From the NCBI RefSeq assembly GCF_003097315.1, contig NZ_QDDL01000001.1, forward strand, positions 496,001-560,000: 64,000 nt of DNA, written 5' to 3'. Numbering within the stretch: position 1 is the stretch's first letter; every line of letters starts with the position of its first letter. A program made the position numbers and the translations under genes. Under the pieces are notes generated by a model. That model saw only the letters and a list, made by a program, of their open reading frames with translations, was not told the origin of the DNA and did not search any database. This stretch comes from Pelagibaculum spongiae (GTDB taxonomy: Bacteria; Pseudomonadota; Gammaproteobacteria; Enterobacterales; Pelagibaculaceae). Shown here one piece after another: positions 39,584 to 48,316 of the stretch.

Positions 39584-41285
39584 TAGTAATCACCTCTCGA
39601 GCTGCCAGCAACCCCGGTAAACTCTGATCCGGAGCAATATTCATTAAACGTAAACCTCCCGCCATCACCCGGGAAAACACCGGTGCAGCGACATCGCCAC
39701 CATGGTAATTATCTCCGCGCGGATCACGGACTACGACTACCATGGCTAATCTAGGATTAGTTGCCGGTGCAACACCGGCGAAAAAAGCCATATAAGAATC
39801 ATCGGAATAACCACCGGCCGTTGCTTGACGGACCGTACCGGTTTTTCCTGCCACTCGATAACCAGCAACGCTCGCTTTAAAAGCGGTTCCTTCTCGACTG
39901 ACGACACCTTCCATCATTGAAACAACTTGCTCGCTAGCTACCGCATCAAGTACCTGCTCGCCGCCCAGCACCTTGTCAGTTTTCAATAAGGTTGGATGAA
40001 GTAATTTACCTTTGTTGGCCAAAGCTGAATAGGCGCGCGCCAGCTGAATCGGCGTCACGCTCAAACCATATCCAAACGACATGGTAGCCAAATCGATTTC
40101 TTTCCATTTATAACGATCCGAAAGCTTTCCACTACTTTCACCTGGAAGCTCTATGCCGGTAGCCATACCTAGCCCTACTTTGGCAAAAGTACCTTGCAAT
40201 TGATTCGGTGGTAAATCTAAAGCAATCCGACTGACTCCAATATTACTGGATTTCTGTAAAATGCCGGCCAGCGATAGCTTGCCAAAATCTCGATGATCTC
40301 GAACCACACCACCGTCTAGCTTCATTACGCGGGGCGAAACATTGATCAAACTATCTATATCAAACTTGCCTGACTCAATTCCGGCTAAAACCGTTAACGG
40401 CTTCATGGTCGAACCTGGCTCAATCGTGTCGGTTACCGCGCGATTTCTCAATGACTGTGGCTTTAACTGGCGTCGGTCATTGGGATTAAATGAAGGTTGA
40501 GATGCCATGGCTAAAACCTCACCGGTTTTAATATCCATTACTACTACCGAGCCAGCGCTACCGCCTACTTCGGCCACCTTGGCTTTTAATTCCCGATAGG
40601 CAAGATATTGCATTCTTAAATCGATGCTTAAGGCTAAAGATTTACCAGCACGAGGTTCAGCAATTCGCTCGATCTCTTCAACCACTTGGCCTTGCAGGTT
40701 TTTTAACACTCGCTTATTGCCATTAGCACCCTGAAGCTGACGATCAAAACTACGCTCGATACCTTCCTGACCATTCAAATCGATGTCGGTAAAGCCCACC
40801 ACATGGGCGGCAACTTCACCTGCAGGGTAGTAGCGGCGATATTCGGTTTGTAAGAAGATGCCAGGGATTTTTAGCGCGCTTACTTTCTCAGCTAGCGCTG
40901 GATTGACATGCCGTTTGACCCACAGAAACTCTTTACTTTGAGAGCGGGTTAAACGTTTGCGTAATTTTTTACAACCGAGGGAAAGTTGGCGACAGAGCTT
41001 ATCTAAGCGCTCATTTTCTGGATCAATTTTGGAAGGATCGGCCCAAACACTTTTAACCGGGGTGCTGATAGCAAGCGGCTTGCCATAGCGATCGGTGATC
41101 ATGCCGCGACCAGCAGGAATAGACACTACCCGTAGCGATCGAGCATCACCCTGATTACGAAGAAAATCTGGATTCAACAACTGAATATCAGCCATTCGAT
41201 ACAACACTGCACCTAGCGCCATTATCATTAAAATGGCAACCAGCCAAAGCCTCCAGTCCTTGATGCTTTTTAGTTGTTCAGTCAT
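39567..41285 (-). CDS. ftsI: Septal transpeptidase PBP3
   Basis: Class B penicillin-binding protein that cross-links septal peptidoglycan with FtsW. One N-terminal helix (about 13-33), a pedestal domain starting RGMITDRYGKPLA, then the transpeptidase motifs: STMK with the active Ser, SSN and KTGT. Length is 572 residues. It overlaps ftsL by 4 bp. Confidence 0.98.
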   Translation of the reverse strand: MTEQLKSIKDWRLWLVAILMIMALGAVLYRMADIQLLNPDFLRNQGDARSLRVVSIPAGRGMITDRYGKPLAISTPVKSVWADPSKIDPENERLDKLCRQLSLGCKKLRKRLTRSQSKEFLWVKRHVNPALAEKVSALKIPGIFLQTEYRRYYPAGEVAAHVVGFTDIDLNGQEGIERSFDRQLQGANGNKRVLKNLQGQVVEEIERIAEPRAGKSLALSIDLRMQYLAYRELKAKVAEVGGSAGSVVVMDIKTGEVLAMASQPSFNPNDRRQLKPQSLRNRAVTDTIEPGSTMKPLTVLAGIESGKFDIDSLINVSPRVMKLDGGVVRDHRDFGKLSLAGILQKSSNIGVSRIALDLPPNQLQGTFAKVGLGMATGIELPGESSGKLSDRYKWKEIDLATMSFGYGLSVTPIQLARAYSALANKGKLLHPTLLKTDKVLGGEQVLDAVASEQVVSMMEGVVSREGTAFKASVAGYRVAGKTGTVRQATAGGYSDDSYMAFFAGVAPATNPRLAMVVVVRDPRGDNYHGGDVAAPVFSRVMAGGLRLMNIAPDQSLPGLLAAREVITNEVTR

Positions 41286-41563
41286 GGCCTCACCACTATC
41301 ACGTCTGCTGCCTTGGGCAATTCCATGCCCAGTTTTTTTTGCGCTACCTGGGCAACACGACTATGTGTTGCCCAGGTACTTTCTTCTAATAACAATTGCT
41401 GCCAGCGAACTTCCAGTTGCTGTTTTTCAACTTGCAACTTTTGCCACCGGGCAAAGGTTTGTCGATTCAAGTGCGTTACATTGACGACTGCAACGGCTGA
41501 ACCTATCACCAATAACCAAAGCGCGATGCTGACCAGTAACCACTGCCTGCCAAGCGCAGCCAT
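41282..41563 (-). CDS. ftsL: Cell division protein FtsL
   Basis: 93-residue bitopic divisome protein: short cytosolic part, one helix (about 7-27) and a leucine-zipper-like coiled coil (WQKLQVEKQQLEVRWQQLLL). It pairs with FtsB and activates FtsWI. The call rests on size, topology and its place between rsmH and ftsI. Confidence 0.93.
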   Translation of the reverse strand: MAALGRQWLLVSIALWLLVIGSAVAVVNVTHLNRQTFARWQKLQVEKQQLEVRWQQLLLEESTWATHSRVAQVAQKKLGMELPKAADVIVVRP

Positions 41564-41565
41564 AG

Positions 41566-42513
41566 TTAAATTCCTGTGCGTTCCGCAATTCTCAGCACAG
41601 CACTTCGTGCTCGGCTATTTTCCAAGGCATCTTCAGCGCTGCCTTTAATTGCCTTGCCAAGTGCTTTAAGCGTGCCTTCCGTGTCCTTATGCATCACAGG
41701 CAAATCACGCGGCAACTGCTTGCCTCGTTCCTGATCACGAATAAAGCGCTTAATAATTCGGTCTTCCAGTGAATGGAAGCTAATAATCACCAACCGTCCT
41801 TGTGGTACCAGCAACTTTAAAGTCGCAGGCAACATAGTTTCGATTGCGCCCAATTCATCATTGATAAAAATTCGCGTGGCCTGGAATACCCGAGTCGCAG
41901 GGTGTTTGCCAATTTGTCGCGATCTTTTCGGCACGGCTAAATCAACTAGCTTTGCCAACTGTTTAGTCGTTTCAAGCGGCTCTTCTTCGCGCTGCTCAAT
42001 AATTGCATCAACAATACGACGGGTATAACGCTCCTCACCATAACGATGAAAAATTGCCGCAATATCGGCTGGAGCTGCAGTATTCAACCATTCTGCGGCA
42101 CTGATGCCACTAGTAGGATCCATCCGCATATCTAACGGGCCATCGCGCAAAAAACTGAATCCGCGACGTGCATCGTCTAACTGAGGAGAAGAAACGCCAA
42201 AATCAAACAGCACCCCATCAAAGCTGGCACCGTACTGATCGAGGTCGATCATTTCTGCCAGATCAGCAAAACTACCGCGACAGACTTTTACTCGAGAATC
42301 TTCTGCAGCTAGCGCGTCGGCAACTGCTAAAGCTTCTGGGTCACGATCGACTACCCAAAGCTCACCATCTTGATCCAACTTTTCTAGAATTCCGCGACTG
42401 TGGCCGCCTCGCCCAAAAGTGCCATCGAGATAGCGACCTGAAGGTTTAATATTTAATCCGTCAATGCAAGCCTCAAAAAGTACCGGCTTGTGACTGTACT
42501 GCTCATTACTCAG
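41566..42513 (-). CDS. rsmH: 16S rRNA m4C1402 methyltransferase, probable CTG start
   Basis: SAM-dependent methyltransferase that methylates N4 of C1402 in the ribosomal P site. The motif DGTFGRGGHSRGIL and later VLFDFGVSSPQLD and IISFHSLEDRIIKRF are typical. An ATG-only reading would begin at 42378 and lose the SAM-binding motif. In frame upstream, the family N-terminus SNEQYSHKPVLFEACIDGL is intact back to a CTG at 42513 that overlaps the mraZ stop (CTGA), with GGAG upstream. No ATG, GTG or TTG exists in this frame until well inside mraZ. With CTG the product is 315 residues, the family norm. Confidence 0.93.
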   Translation of the reverse strand: MSNEQYSHKPVLFEACIDGLNIKPSGRYLDGTFGRGGHSRGILEKLDQDGELWVVDRDPEALAVADALAAEDSRVKVCRGSFADLAEMIDLDQYGASFDGVLFDFGVSSPQLDDARRGFSFLRDGPLDMRMDPTSGISAAEWLNTAAPADIAAIFHRYGEERYTRRIVDAIIEQREEEPLETTKQLAKLVDLAVPKRSRQIGKHPATRVFQATRIFINDELGAIETMLPATLKLLVPQGRLVIISFHSLEDRIIKRFIRDQERGKQLPRDLPVMHKDTEGTLKALGKAIKGSAEDALENSRARSAVLRIAERTGI

Positions 42514-42965
42514 AGTGGAATCTCCTCGATGCCTGACACTTGACTCATATCTGGCAGCTCGCCATTGGCGGCTTTCCAGCGTTGGTCGTCCCAGACTTCA
42601 AACTTGGTACTTTGTCCGACTAAAGCGAGAGCACGCTCCAGCTTGGCAATTTCTCTTAAACGTGGCGGAATTAGAATTCGACCATTGCGATCCGCTTCCA
42701 CCACTTCGGCGTTACCCAACAACCAGCGCTTAAACTGTTTATTGCCACTGGTATTGGCCAAGCCATCGATTTTTTTCAGGATTAGCTGCCATTGATTCAA
42801 TGGATAGATAGACAAACAGGCAGATTCCAAGTCAGGTACCAAAACCAGTTGAATCGAATCTCCGTCATCCAGATCCAGTGTTTCAGACAGCAAGGTGCGA
42901 TAACGACTGGGCAAAGCCATTCGTCCTTTGCTATCTAAATTGACAAAACTGGTTCCGAGTAACAC
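42510..42965 (-). CDS. mraZ: Transcriptional regulator MraZ
   Basis: DNA-binding repressor of its own dcw operon, with two AbrB-like SpoVT domains. The first has VNLDSKGRMALPSRYR (about 9-24), the second EADRNGRILIPPRLRE (about 92-107). Length is 151 residues. The start is GTG with AAGGA six bases upstream. Its binding sites lie about 40-80 bp upstream. Confidence 0.96.
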   Translation of the reverse strand: MLLGTSFVNLDSKGRMALPSRYRTLLSETLDLDDGDSIQLVLVPDLESACLSIYPLNQWQLILKKIDGLANTSGNKQFKRWLLGNAEVVEADRNGRILIPPRLREIAKLERALALVGQSTKFEVWDDQRWKAANGELPDMSQVSGIEEIPL

Positions 42966-43004
42966 GAATAATCCTTAAGGCAACCGTTCCTTGGTCGAGT
43001 TGAA

Positions 43005-43044
43005 TTATCCCACTATCAGACACTTCACCCCACTTTCCGACACT
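43005..43044 (-). promoter_or_regulatory. MraZ operator: four 10-bp direct repeats
   Basis: On the minus strand AGTGTCGGAA, AGTGGGGTGA, AGTGTCTGAT and AGTGGGATAA follow each other without gaps. The GTGGG-type core at 10-bp steps is what MraZ ring complexes bind in other bacteria. The array begins at the -10 element and covers the transcription start, which fits repression. Confidence 0.88.
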
Positions 43045-43070
43045 ATGGTCTGCGCCACCCCGCTTGTCAA
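43042..43070 (-). promoter_or_regulatory. Promoter of the dcw cluster (Pmra)
   Basis: Minus-strand TTGACA, 17-bp spacer, CATAGT: a perfect -35 and a 4/6 -10 of the sigma-70 class, directly ahead of the MraZ repeats and mraZ. Confidence 0.78.
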
Positions 43071-43211
43071 CAGCGTTTCCCACGTGAAACAAGCAGTTAC
43101 CAACGCAAAATCGGCAAACCTTAACGGCTCGCTTCAGCAAAACAGCTACTTATTGAATTTGGAAAAATGAAATGATTTGTTTTGTTTCGTGAGCAATATC
43201 AAGATTTGATT

Positions 43212-43244
43212 TCTGCCAGCACCCAGTATAAATGTGCTGGCAGA
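43212..43244 (-). terminator. 11-bp perfect hairpin downstream of rnpB
   Basis: TCTGCCAGCAC and GTGCTGGCAGA pair perfectly around an 11-base loop, about 12 bp past the RNase P RNA 3' end. There is no U-tract, so it may act in RNA 3'-end processing or protection rather than as a classical terminator. Confidence 0.5.
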
Positions 43245-43256
43245 TATCAATAAAGA

Positions 43257-43613
43257 AGGTGGAGTCGACCTGTAAGCCGGGTTTTGTCGTGGACAATCAT
43301 TCGTCTAGGACTTGCGTCGCCACAAGCCTCAAGCAACCTACCCGGATCCGGCGCGGGTCACGCCTAGCGGATCCCTATTTGGTCTTGCTCCGAGTGGGGT
43401 TTACCATGCCACGCCTGTTACCAGCCGCGCGGTGCGCTCTTACCGCACCATTTCAACCTTACCGGTGCTAGGCACTTAGGCGGTTTATTTTCTGTTGCAC
43501 TTTCCGTAGGCTCACGCCCCCCAGGCGTTACCTGGCACTCTACCCTATGGAGCCCGGACTTTCCTCCCCCTGAAATGCAAGCAAGTCAGGCGGCGATTGT
43601 CTAGGTCAACTCC
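43257..43613 (-). ncRNA. rnpB: RNase P RNA, bacterial class A
   Basis: Catalytic RNA of RNase P, which removes tRNA 5' leaders. The minus strand has the conserved CR I block GAGGAAAGTCCGGGCTCC, the TAGGGTAGAGTGCCAGGTAA and GGTAAACCCC-type segments, and the 3' CR V region AACCCGGCTTACAG. The P1 helix GGAGTTGACCT/AGGTCGACTCC closes the molecule, with one G-U pair, and sets the ends to within a few bases. Length near 357 nt matches the class. Confidence 0.95.
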
Positions 43614-43805
43614 GCCGTGCAGGCTAATGTCGAAACAGATAAAAAGCAAGCATCATTTGACCAAATATCGAAGATCAATCTTCAATGGCTAACAGCTAAA
43701 AAATCACGCTTTAACTTTTTACACTTCATATCATTTAGTTGCGTTGTTTACTGGTGCTTTTTTTGCAATAGCCCGCAATCAAAAAAAACCACTGACTATA
43801 ACTGG

Positions 43806-44663
43806 CTACTGATCTTTCATATCCAGCGCCATTTGATAAAGCACGTTCTTCGCCTCGCCGGTTAACTCAGCAGCAATTTTCACCGCTTTTTTCGGTGGTA
43901 ACTCAGGCAATAACAACTTGAGTACTTTTTCTGCATCAAGCGATACCAGCTTAGTGATATCTTCGTCGGCACCACGCACCAACACCACAAACTCACCGCG
44001 CTTTTGATCCGAATCTTCAGCAAGTCGCACCAATAACTCAGAAAAAGATCCTTCTAAAAAGGTTTCGAATCGCTTGGTAATTTCACGACCTAACACAACC
44101 TGCCGATCACCCAGCGCTTGTTGCATATCTTGCAAAGAAGATTCAATACGGTGACAAGATTCATAAAAAATCAGGGTTCGAGTATCTGCTGCGATCGCTT
44201 CCAGCTTTTGCTTTCGTCCCGATGATTTCGCTGGCAAAAAACCTTCGAAGGCAAAGCGGTCACTCGGCAAACCAGAAGCAGACAGCGCAGCAACTAAAGC
44301 ACAAGCCCCCGGCACCGGACTGACAGCAAAACCCGCTTTTCGCACTTCACTGACCAACCGATAACCCGGATCACTAATTAGCGGTGTACCGGCATCGGAA
44401 ACTAGCGCCAAAGACTCGCCATTGGCCAGTCGCTTTACTAATTCAACAGAACGCGCCTGTTCGTTATAGTCATGCAGTGACACCAAAGACTGCTTGATAC
44501 CAAAAAAATCTAACAATTTTCTGGTATGACGGGTATCTTCTGCAGCAACACCATCGACCTGAGCCAAAACGGCCAGAGCCCGCGCAGAGATGTCTTGTAA
44601 GTTGCCAATCGGCGTTGCAACGATATAAAGCGTTGCAGGTGTAATATTTGTTTTTTCATCCAT
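43806..44663 (-). CDS. rsmI: 16S rRNA 2'-O-ribose C1402 methyltransferase
   Basis: SAM-dependent methyltransferase adding the 2'-O-methyl to C1402, the same nucleotide modified by RsmH. LYIVATPIGNLQDIS, EDTRHTRKLLDFFGI and LVSDAGTPLISDPGY are family hallmarks. I use the ATG at 44663 (285 residues); a GTG six codons upstream is possible but adds an atypical extension. It is divergent from lpoA with about 50 bp between. Confidence 0.95.
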   Translation of the reverse strand: MDEKTNITPATLYIVATPIGNLQDISARALAVLAQVDGVAAEDTRHTRKLLDFFGIKQSLVSLHDYNEQARSVELVKRLANGESLALVSDAGTPLISDPGYRLVSEVRKAGFAVSPVPGACALVAALSASGLPSDRFAFEGFLPAKSSGRKQKLEAIAADTRTLIFYESCHRIESSLQDMQQALGDRQVVLGREITKRFETFLEGSFSELLVRLAEDSDQKRGEFVVLVRGADEDITKLVSLDAEKVLKLLLPELPPKKAVKIAAELTGEAKNVLYQMALDMKDQ

Positions 44664-44712
44664 ACTTTTATACGGGTACACTATTGAGCCCGGGTAGCAA
44701 TCCAGAGCCGAG

Positions 44713-46578
44713 ATGAAACCAGTTAGCCATTATCTTCCAGCAAGCCTCCTCGTTGCCAGCTTTTTACTAGCTGCTTGTTCCAGCACACCCCCAGCAAAAC
44801 AAATTAGCGCCCCGGTGGAGCGCTTTGACCAACACTCGCTTAGCGTTGAACAACTATTACTTCAAGCAGAAAAAAGTAGCGGCAGCCGCAAGGCTCGGTG
44901 GCTTATGGAAGCATCTGAACGGCTAAAGCAACAGCAACAATTACCCCAAGCACTGGAAATTGCACGGCAAATTAAGCCACAAATGCTTTCCCAGCCTTAC
45001 CAAAATCAATCATTGCTATTGATTGCTCAACTGGAATTATTACAAGGTGATCCATCGCAAATTGATATTTACCTGCAACTGCTAACCCAACCAGCACTCC
45101 TTACCGAACAGCGGTTAATGCTGATGGAAATTCGCGCACTGCAAGCAGAAGCTTCTAATAATTTGCTCGACAGCCTACAAGCCCGAATTAATCTAGGTCA
45201 TCAGTTAATCAACCAACAAGCTAAAGCAGAAAACTATCAAAGGCTGTGGCAAAATCTTTCTAAAATGGAAGCCGCTGCCTTAGATGCTTTTCGTTTTCAG
45301 CCGCCACCCGATGAAGCCAGTGGTTGGATAGATCTACGCTTACTATCCAACAACAATGCTGCAGATCCAGACCAATTCCAGGGCGCTTGGTCAAACTGGC
45401 AAGCCAGCTACCCAGCACATCCGGCAAAAGACTTCACCCCTGAAAGCGTCGGCAAGCTTCTACAAGCCATGCCATTTATGCCGCAACAAATTGCAATTAT
45501 TTTACCTGCCAGCGGCCGAACCGAAGCTGCCAGCAAAGCAATTATGCGCGGCATCAGCACTGCCTGGTTTGAACAATCAGCAGAGCAAAGGCCGACACTA
45601 AAAGTTTATGACACCAGTAAGCAAGACATCGGCTTGGTTTACCAGCAGGCGATTACCGATGGCGCACAAGCAGTGATTGGCCCACTAACCAAAGAAAGAG
45701 TTAGCCAGCTGGCACAAATGGATCTTCAAGTACCAGTACTGGCACTTAACTACTTAAAAGAAACCCTCGGTGTAGAAGTAGTAACGCTTGATAACCGCAA
45801 CGACTCGCTAGATAGCCAACCGAGCCAACAGCTATTCCAGTTCGCCCTATCACCGGAAGATGACACCCGGGAAATTGCCGAACAGATGCATTTTGATGAA
45901 ATCGAGCGCGTCGCTGTACTGACACCCGCCAGTTCTTGGGGTGATCGTTTAAATCGTGCATTTAGTCAAGAATGGGAAAAATTGGACGGCGAAGTAGCCA
46001 GCCAGTTTCGCTTTACCACCGACGACCAACTATCTAAAGGCATTCGCAAACTGCTGAAAGTCGATAGCTCTGAAGCAAGAATTCGTCGCCTAAAACGAGT
46101 TTACGGCCGCCAAATGGAAAGCCGACCACGTCGCCGACAAGACATAGATGCTATCTTCATCGCATCACGCCCGCAGCAAGCAAAATTATTACGGCCATTA
46201 TTTGATTACTATTACGCTGCCGACATACCGGTCTACGCAACTTCCCATGTAAATAGCCAATATCAAGCAACAGGTGATGGCGATAAAGACCTCAACGGAA
46301 TCCGTTTGGTTGATCTGCCATGGAAGTATCAGTCCAGCCCACTAAAGCCAGTTGCAGAAATTTATCAGGACCCTCGCTATCAAAATCTGTATGCCTTCGG
46401 TTTTGACGCCTACAATCTGATTAGCCAACTGCCAAGGTTTGTTCAACTAGAAGGTTTTTGCAGTAACGGACAAACCGGGCAACTCTGCATGGACCAAGAC
46501 CAGAGCATTCATCGAAATCTGGTTTGGGCAAAATATCGCAGGGGTCACAGCCAACTTCGAGAGAAACCAGTTAATTGA
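44713..46578 (+). CDS. lpoA: Outer-membrane lipoprotein activator of PBP1A, LpoA
   Basis: Lipoprotein that reaches from the outer membrane to stimulate PBP1A. Signal peptide with lipobox LLAAC (Cys about 22). A TPR-like N-terminal domain (to about 230) is followed by a periplasmic-binding-protein-like LppC domain (from about IAIILPASGRTEAASKA). Length is 621 residues. It starts a lpoA-yraN-diaA operon ending at the terminator at 47592. Confidence 0.94.
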   Translation: MKPVSHYLPASLLVASFLLAACSSTPPAKQISAPVERFDQHSLSVEQLLLQAEKSSGSRKARWLMEASERLKQQQQLPQALEIARQIKPQMLSQPYQNQSLLLIAQLELLQGDPSQIDIYLQLLTQPALLTEQRLMLMEIRALQAEASNNLLDSLQARINLGHQLINQQAKAENYQRLWQNLSKMEAAALDAFRFQPPPDEASGWIDLRLLSNNNAADPDQFQGAWSNWQASYPAHPAKDFTPESVGKLLQAMPFMPQQIAIILPASGRTEAASKAIMRGISTAWFEQSAEQRPTLKVYDTSKQDIGLVYQQAITDGAQAVIGPLTKERVSQLAQMDLQVPVLALNYLKETLGVEVVTLDNRNDSLDSQPSQQLFQFALSPEDDTREIAEQMHFDEIERVAVLTPASSWGDRLNRAFSQEWEKLDGEVASQFRFTTDDQLSKGIRKLLKVDSSEARIRRLKRVYGRQMESRPRRRQDIDAIFIASRPQQAKLLRPLFDYYYAADIPVYATSHVNSQYQATGDGDKDLNGIRLVDLPWKYQSSPLKPVAEIYQDPRYQNLYAFGFDAYNLISQLPRFVQLEGFCSNGQTGQLCMDQDQSIHRNLVWAKYRRGHSQLREKPVN

Positions 46579-46970
46579 GCAACTCTTTAATTTTCAATCG
46601 CATCCTACAATGGCTGGAGCATTTTTCCAGCCTGCGACTTTGGCAGAAAAAAGAACGCCAAGCAGAGCGATTTTTAATTGAGCAAGGCTTAAAACTACTG
46701 GGCAGAAATTTTCACTGCAAACACGGTGAAATCGACCTAATTATGAAAGATCGGCAAACCTTGGTGTTTGTCGAAGTCAGATATCGCAACAACAGCCGAC
46801 ACGGATCACCGGCTGCCAGCGTCTCACCAAGCAAGCAGAATAAGATTCGCAAAAGCGCACAAATCTACCTCCAGCGCTATGTTCATCGGAATAGCATGGA
46901 GCCACGATGCCGTTTTGATGTAATCTCCCTGCAACCTGGCAAGACCAACTGGCTGCCCGGAGCCTTTTAA
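46575..46970 (+). CDS. yraN: YraN family protein (UPF0102), nuclease-fold
   Basis: 131-residue protein of the UPF0102 family with a restriction-endonuclease-like fold. The core GEIDLIM (about 56-62) and VFVEVRYR (about 69-76) keep the E-D-E pattern of that fold; the cellular role is not established. The start is TTG overlapping the lpoA stop (TTGA), consistent with coupling. Confidence 0.88.
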   Translation: MSNSLIFNRILQWLEHFSSLRLWQKKERQAERFLIEQGLKLLGRNFHCKHGEIDLIMKDRQTLVFVEVRYRNNSRHGSPAASVSPSKQNKIRKSAQIYLQRYVHRNSMEPRCRFDVISLQPGKTNWLPGAF

Positions 46971-46982
46971 TACGGAAGACCA

Positions 46983-47573
46983 ATGGATTTAACCGAGCGC
47001 ATTCGACAAAGCTTTAGCGATAGCATTCAGGCAAAAATTGTTGCCGCAGATGAAATTTCAGAACCTATCGCAGCCGCAGCAGACCTGATGGTTCAATGCC
47101 TTATCGACGGAAAAAAAATAGTTAGTTGCGGAAACGGCGGTTCAACCTCCAACGCCCAACTATTTACTGCCGGCCTATTAAACCGCTTTGAAACCGAGCG
47201 CCCCAGCTTGCCTGCGATGACACTAACTTCAGAGTTAGCCACCATCACCGCAATTGGCAATGATTATGGATTTAGCGAAATTTTTGCTAAGCAATTACGC
47301 GCGCTAGGCCAGGAAGGTGACATCTTACTCGCCATTAGCACTTCCGGTGATTCTGCCAATCTGGTTGAAGTCATCGAAGCTGCCCATGAACGTGAAATGG
47401 TGGTAATCGCTTTAACCGGAAAAACCGGCGGCGAAATGGCCGAGCGATTATCCGACAATGACGTTGAAATCAGAGTTCCTTGCGACAGCACACCAAGAAT
47501 TCAAGAAGTCCACATGCTGGTCATCCACAGTTTGTGCGACCTGATTGACAACTGCTTATTTGGGTTTGAATAG
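46983..47573 (+). CDS. diaA: SIS-domain protein, DnaA initiator-associating DiaA
   Basis: 196 residues with one SIS domain. In E. coli the gene after yraN is DiaA, which binds DnaA and promotes initiation. The segment [13 protein letters not shown] and the C-terminal [19 protein letters not shown] match DiaA. The phosphosugar-binding loops [11 protein letters not shown] and STSGDSANL look complete, so a GmhA-like sedoheptulose isomerase activity cannot be excluded from sequence. Neighbours favour DiaA. Confidence 0.85.
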   Translation: MDLTERIRQSFSDSIQAKIVAADEISEPIAAAADLMVQCLIDGKKIVSCGNGGSTSNAQLFTAGLLNRFETERPSLPAMTLTSELATITAIGNDYGFSEIFAKQLRALGQEGDILLAISTSGDSANLVEVIEAAHEREMVVIALTGKTGGEMAERLSDNDVEIRVPCDSTPRIQEVHMLVIHSLCDLIDNCLFGFE

Positions 47574-47591
47574 AAACCTTTAGACACAATA

Positions 47592-47636
47592 AACACCTTG
47601 CGCAGCCCTCTAGCTAATCACGCAAGGTGTTTTTTT
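47592..47636 (+). terminator. Terminator of the lpoA-yraN-diaA operon
   Basis: AACACCTTGCG and CGCAAGGTGTT pair over 11 bp around an 18-base loop, followed by a run of Ts, 18 bp after diaA. Confidence 0.9.
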
Positions 47637-47692
47637 ATGCCTAAAATTTAGCCGCGATTAAATCTACAAAAAATAAAAGAAACCTATACATA

Positions 47693-47736
47693 AAAAAAAC
47701 GGCAAATCAGTTTTCACTGACTTGCCGTTTTTTTCC
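47693..47736. terminator. Bidirectional terminator between diaA and sspB
   Basis: CGGCAA-A-TCAGT-TTTC-ACTGA-C-TTGCCG, flanked by A-tract and T-tract on opposite sides, so it works on both strands. It ends sspB on the minus strand, 12 bp past its stop. Confidence 0.9.
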
Positions 47737-47747
47737 GAAATTGCAGT

Positions 47748-48314
47748 TTATTTTACTACGCGCAATGCCGGGCGTTTCTTTTCAGCAGGTTTTGCCGTTG
47801 CAGCCTTGGAACTTTGACTGGTTGATTTAGCAACCGACTCAACCGCCGATTTACTTTCAACCGCTTCAACGCCTTCTAAAGCAGCTTTTTTTACGCTAGA
47901 CAATCCAGACAAAGATGCTGATGGTGCCGTCTCAGTTTTTTCTACTGATAATTCACCTTCTGAAATCAAACCTTCAGCTTCAGCCTCACCACCCTCCTGA
48001 AGATATTCTTCAGGAAACACCATACCTTGCCCATTTTCGCGGGCATATACCGCTAAAACAGCAGACATAGGTACTCGAACCTGCATTGGCGTACCGCCAA
48101 AACGTGCTGAGAAACCAACCTCGTCATCCCCCAACTCAAGGCCGCGAACTGCAGTGGGTGCCAAATTTAAAACAATTTGCCCACCTTCAACGTATTGAGT
48201 TGGTACTACCACCCCTTCTTGCTCTGCATCCACCAATAAGTGTGGCGTACACTGGTTATCGAGCAGCCAGTCGTAAATTGCACGTAGCATGTAGGGACGC
48301 CGGGGAGTCATCAT
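47748..48314 (-). CDS. sspB: ClpXP protease specificity-enhancing factor SspB
   Basis: Adaptor that delivers ssrA-tagged proteins to ClpXP. The folded N-terminal domain has TPRRPYMLRAIYDWLLDN and FSARFGGTPMQVRVPMSAVLAVYARENG. A low-complexity linker of about 60 residues leads to the ClpX-binding tail RPALRVVK. Length is 188 residues. It lies 2 bp after sspA. Confidence 0.96.
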   Translation of the reverse strand: MMTPRRPYMLRAIYDWLLDNQCTPHLLVDAEQEGVVVPTQYVEGGQIVLNLAPTAVRGLELGDDEVGFSARFGGTPMQVRVPMSAVLAVYARENGQGMVFPEEYLQEGGEAEAEGLISEGELSVEKTETAPSASLSGLSSVKKAALEGVEAVESKSAVESVAKSTSQSSKAATAKPAEKKRPALRVVK

Positions 48315-48316
48315 GA

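Noticed and set aside
43232-43471. 79-codon plus-strand open frame
   Set aside because: It lies inside the RNase P RNA gene.
43617-43865. 82-codon plus-strand open frame between rnpB and rsmI
   Set aside because: It runs into the rsmI coding end on the other strand and has no start signal; the region more likely holds the rnpB promoter.
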